This document shows positions 63,763 to 64,000 of a stretch of 64,000 nt of DNA, one piece after another. The translations under genes were made by a program, and so were the position numbers. The stretch covers positions 124,001 through 188,000 of the forward strand of contig NZ_AUED01000002.1 in assembly GCF_000425805.1 (NCBI RefSeq), given 5' to 3'. Under the pieces are notes generated by a model. It was not told the DNA's origin and made no database searches. It saw nothing but the letters and a program-made list of their open reading frames with translations. This DNA is from Pseudomonas vranovensis DSM 16006 (GTDB taxonomy: Bacteria > Pseudomonadota > Gammaproteobacteria > Pseudomonadales > Pseudomonadaceae). Each line of letters begins with the position of its first letter. The stretch's first letter is position 1.

Positions 63763-64000
63763 TCAGGCCAGTTTCAGCAAGCTCATACCGACCAGCAACA
63801 GTGCCAGGCCCAACCAGCCGCGCCCGGCCAGGCGCTGACCAAACAGCGCCCACCCCATGGCTACGGTGGCAAGGATGCCGAAGCCACCCCAAATGGCATA
63901 AGCCAGCGACAGTTCAATATCGCGAACAGCCTGGGCCAAAGCAGTAAAGGCCGCCAGCACGCACAGAATCGAGAAGATACCGTAGCCGCGCTTGCGGAAG
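63763..64000 (-). CDS. SMR-family small multidrug resistance transporter, N terminus cut by window edge
   Basis: The C-terminal ~79 residues of a four-helix SMR protein ([27 protein letters not shown] followed by [18 protein letters not shown] are the family's third and fourth helices). The first helix with the conserved glutamate lies outside the window. It exports cationic compounds or polyamines in exchange for protons. The frame is open to the window edge, so an internal start is not implied. Confidence 0.85.
   Translation of the reverse strand, partial: FRKRGYGIFSILCVLAAFTALAQAVRDIELSLAYAIWGGFGILATVAMGWALFGQRLAGRGWLGLALLLVGMSLLKLA

Overview
The window is about 62% GC chromosomal DNA from a Pseudomonas of the P. 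putida/P. fluorescens type. The evidence is the REP/BIME elements built on the core GCGGGCTTGCCCCGCGAT, the protein sequences themselves, and a gene order that I recall matching the betaine/carnitine/sarcosine region of P. putida KT2440 and P. aeruginosa. No integrase, transposase, phage gene, rRNA or CRISPR array was seen. One tRNA (Phe) is present. Both ends cut a gene: a periplasmic zinc-protease-like protein on the left and an SMR efflux protein on the right.

Layout. 1-3.4 kb: zinc-protease-like fragment, YihG-type acyltransferase, APC amine/amino-acid permease, secreted DUF2780 protein. 3.6-12.4 kb (minus strand): the sarcosine operon glyA-soxB-soxD-soxA-soxG-purU-fdhA, with ltaE (threonine aldolase) divergent from it. 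13.7-18.3 kb: a dCACHE chemoreceptor resembling the purine receptor McpH, a divergent ZapA/ZapB-like pair, and a 4-helix-bundle chemoreceptor with a sigma-28 promoter. 18.4-29.5 kb: glycine betaine demethylation (gbcA and gbcB divergent) and dimethylglycine demethylation (M19-like protein, DUF5943, dgcA, dgcB, etfA, etfB). 29.7-34.6 kb: serine hydrolase, RstAB-like two-component system, LprI-like and DUF3010 proteins. 34.6-46.1 kb: carnitine catabolism (cdhR, caiX, cdhC, cdhA, cdhB), gbdR, L-serine dehydratase and the choline/betaine ABC transporter choX-cbcW-cbcV. 46.2-49.3 kb: hisB-hisH-DUF2164-hisA-hisF. 49.4-64 kb: OFA-family MFS transporter, PanZ-like, AsmA-like, mutY, yggX, tRNA-Phe, PPK2, GabP-like permease, a basic/polar amino-acid ABC transporter, a methyltransferase and the SMR fragment.

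How it works together. Carnitine (CaiX; CdhA, CdhC, CdhB) and choline (ChoX) feed glycine betaine. GbcAB removes the first methyl group, DgcAB with its private ETF the second, and SoxBDAG the third. Each step releases formaldehyde or methylene-THF, which FdhA, PurU and GlyA handle. The resulting glycine goes to serine (GlyA) and then to pyruvate (SdaB). GbdR and CdhR are paired GlxA/AraC-type regulators. 20-21 bp direct repeats with a CGAC core lie in the gbcA/gbcB, caiX and choX promoter regions and are candidate operators. gbdR itself has a good sigma-54 promoter match.

The least expected feature is the 618-bp gap between gbcA and etfB. It carries repeated cassettes, each containing a perfect DnaA box (TTATCCACA). 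More perfect boxes continue into etfB and etfA, giving seven in about 1.9 kb. This resembles a DnaA-titration locus of the datA/DARS kind and is the main candidate for something undescribed here. Secondary points are an M19 'dipeptidase' lacking its usual metal ligands, a DgcA lacking one of four Fe-S cysteines, and the divergent ZapA/ZapB-like pair between two chemoreceptors.
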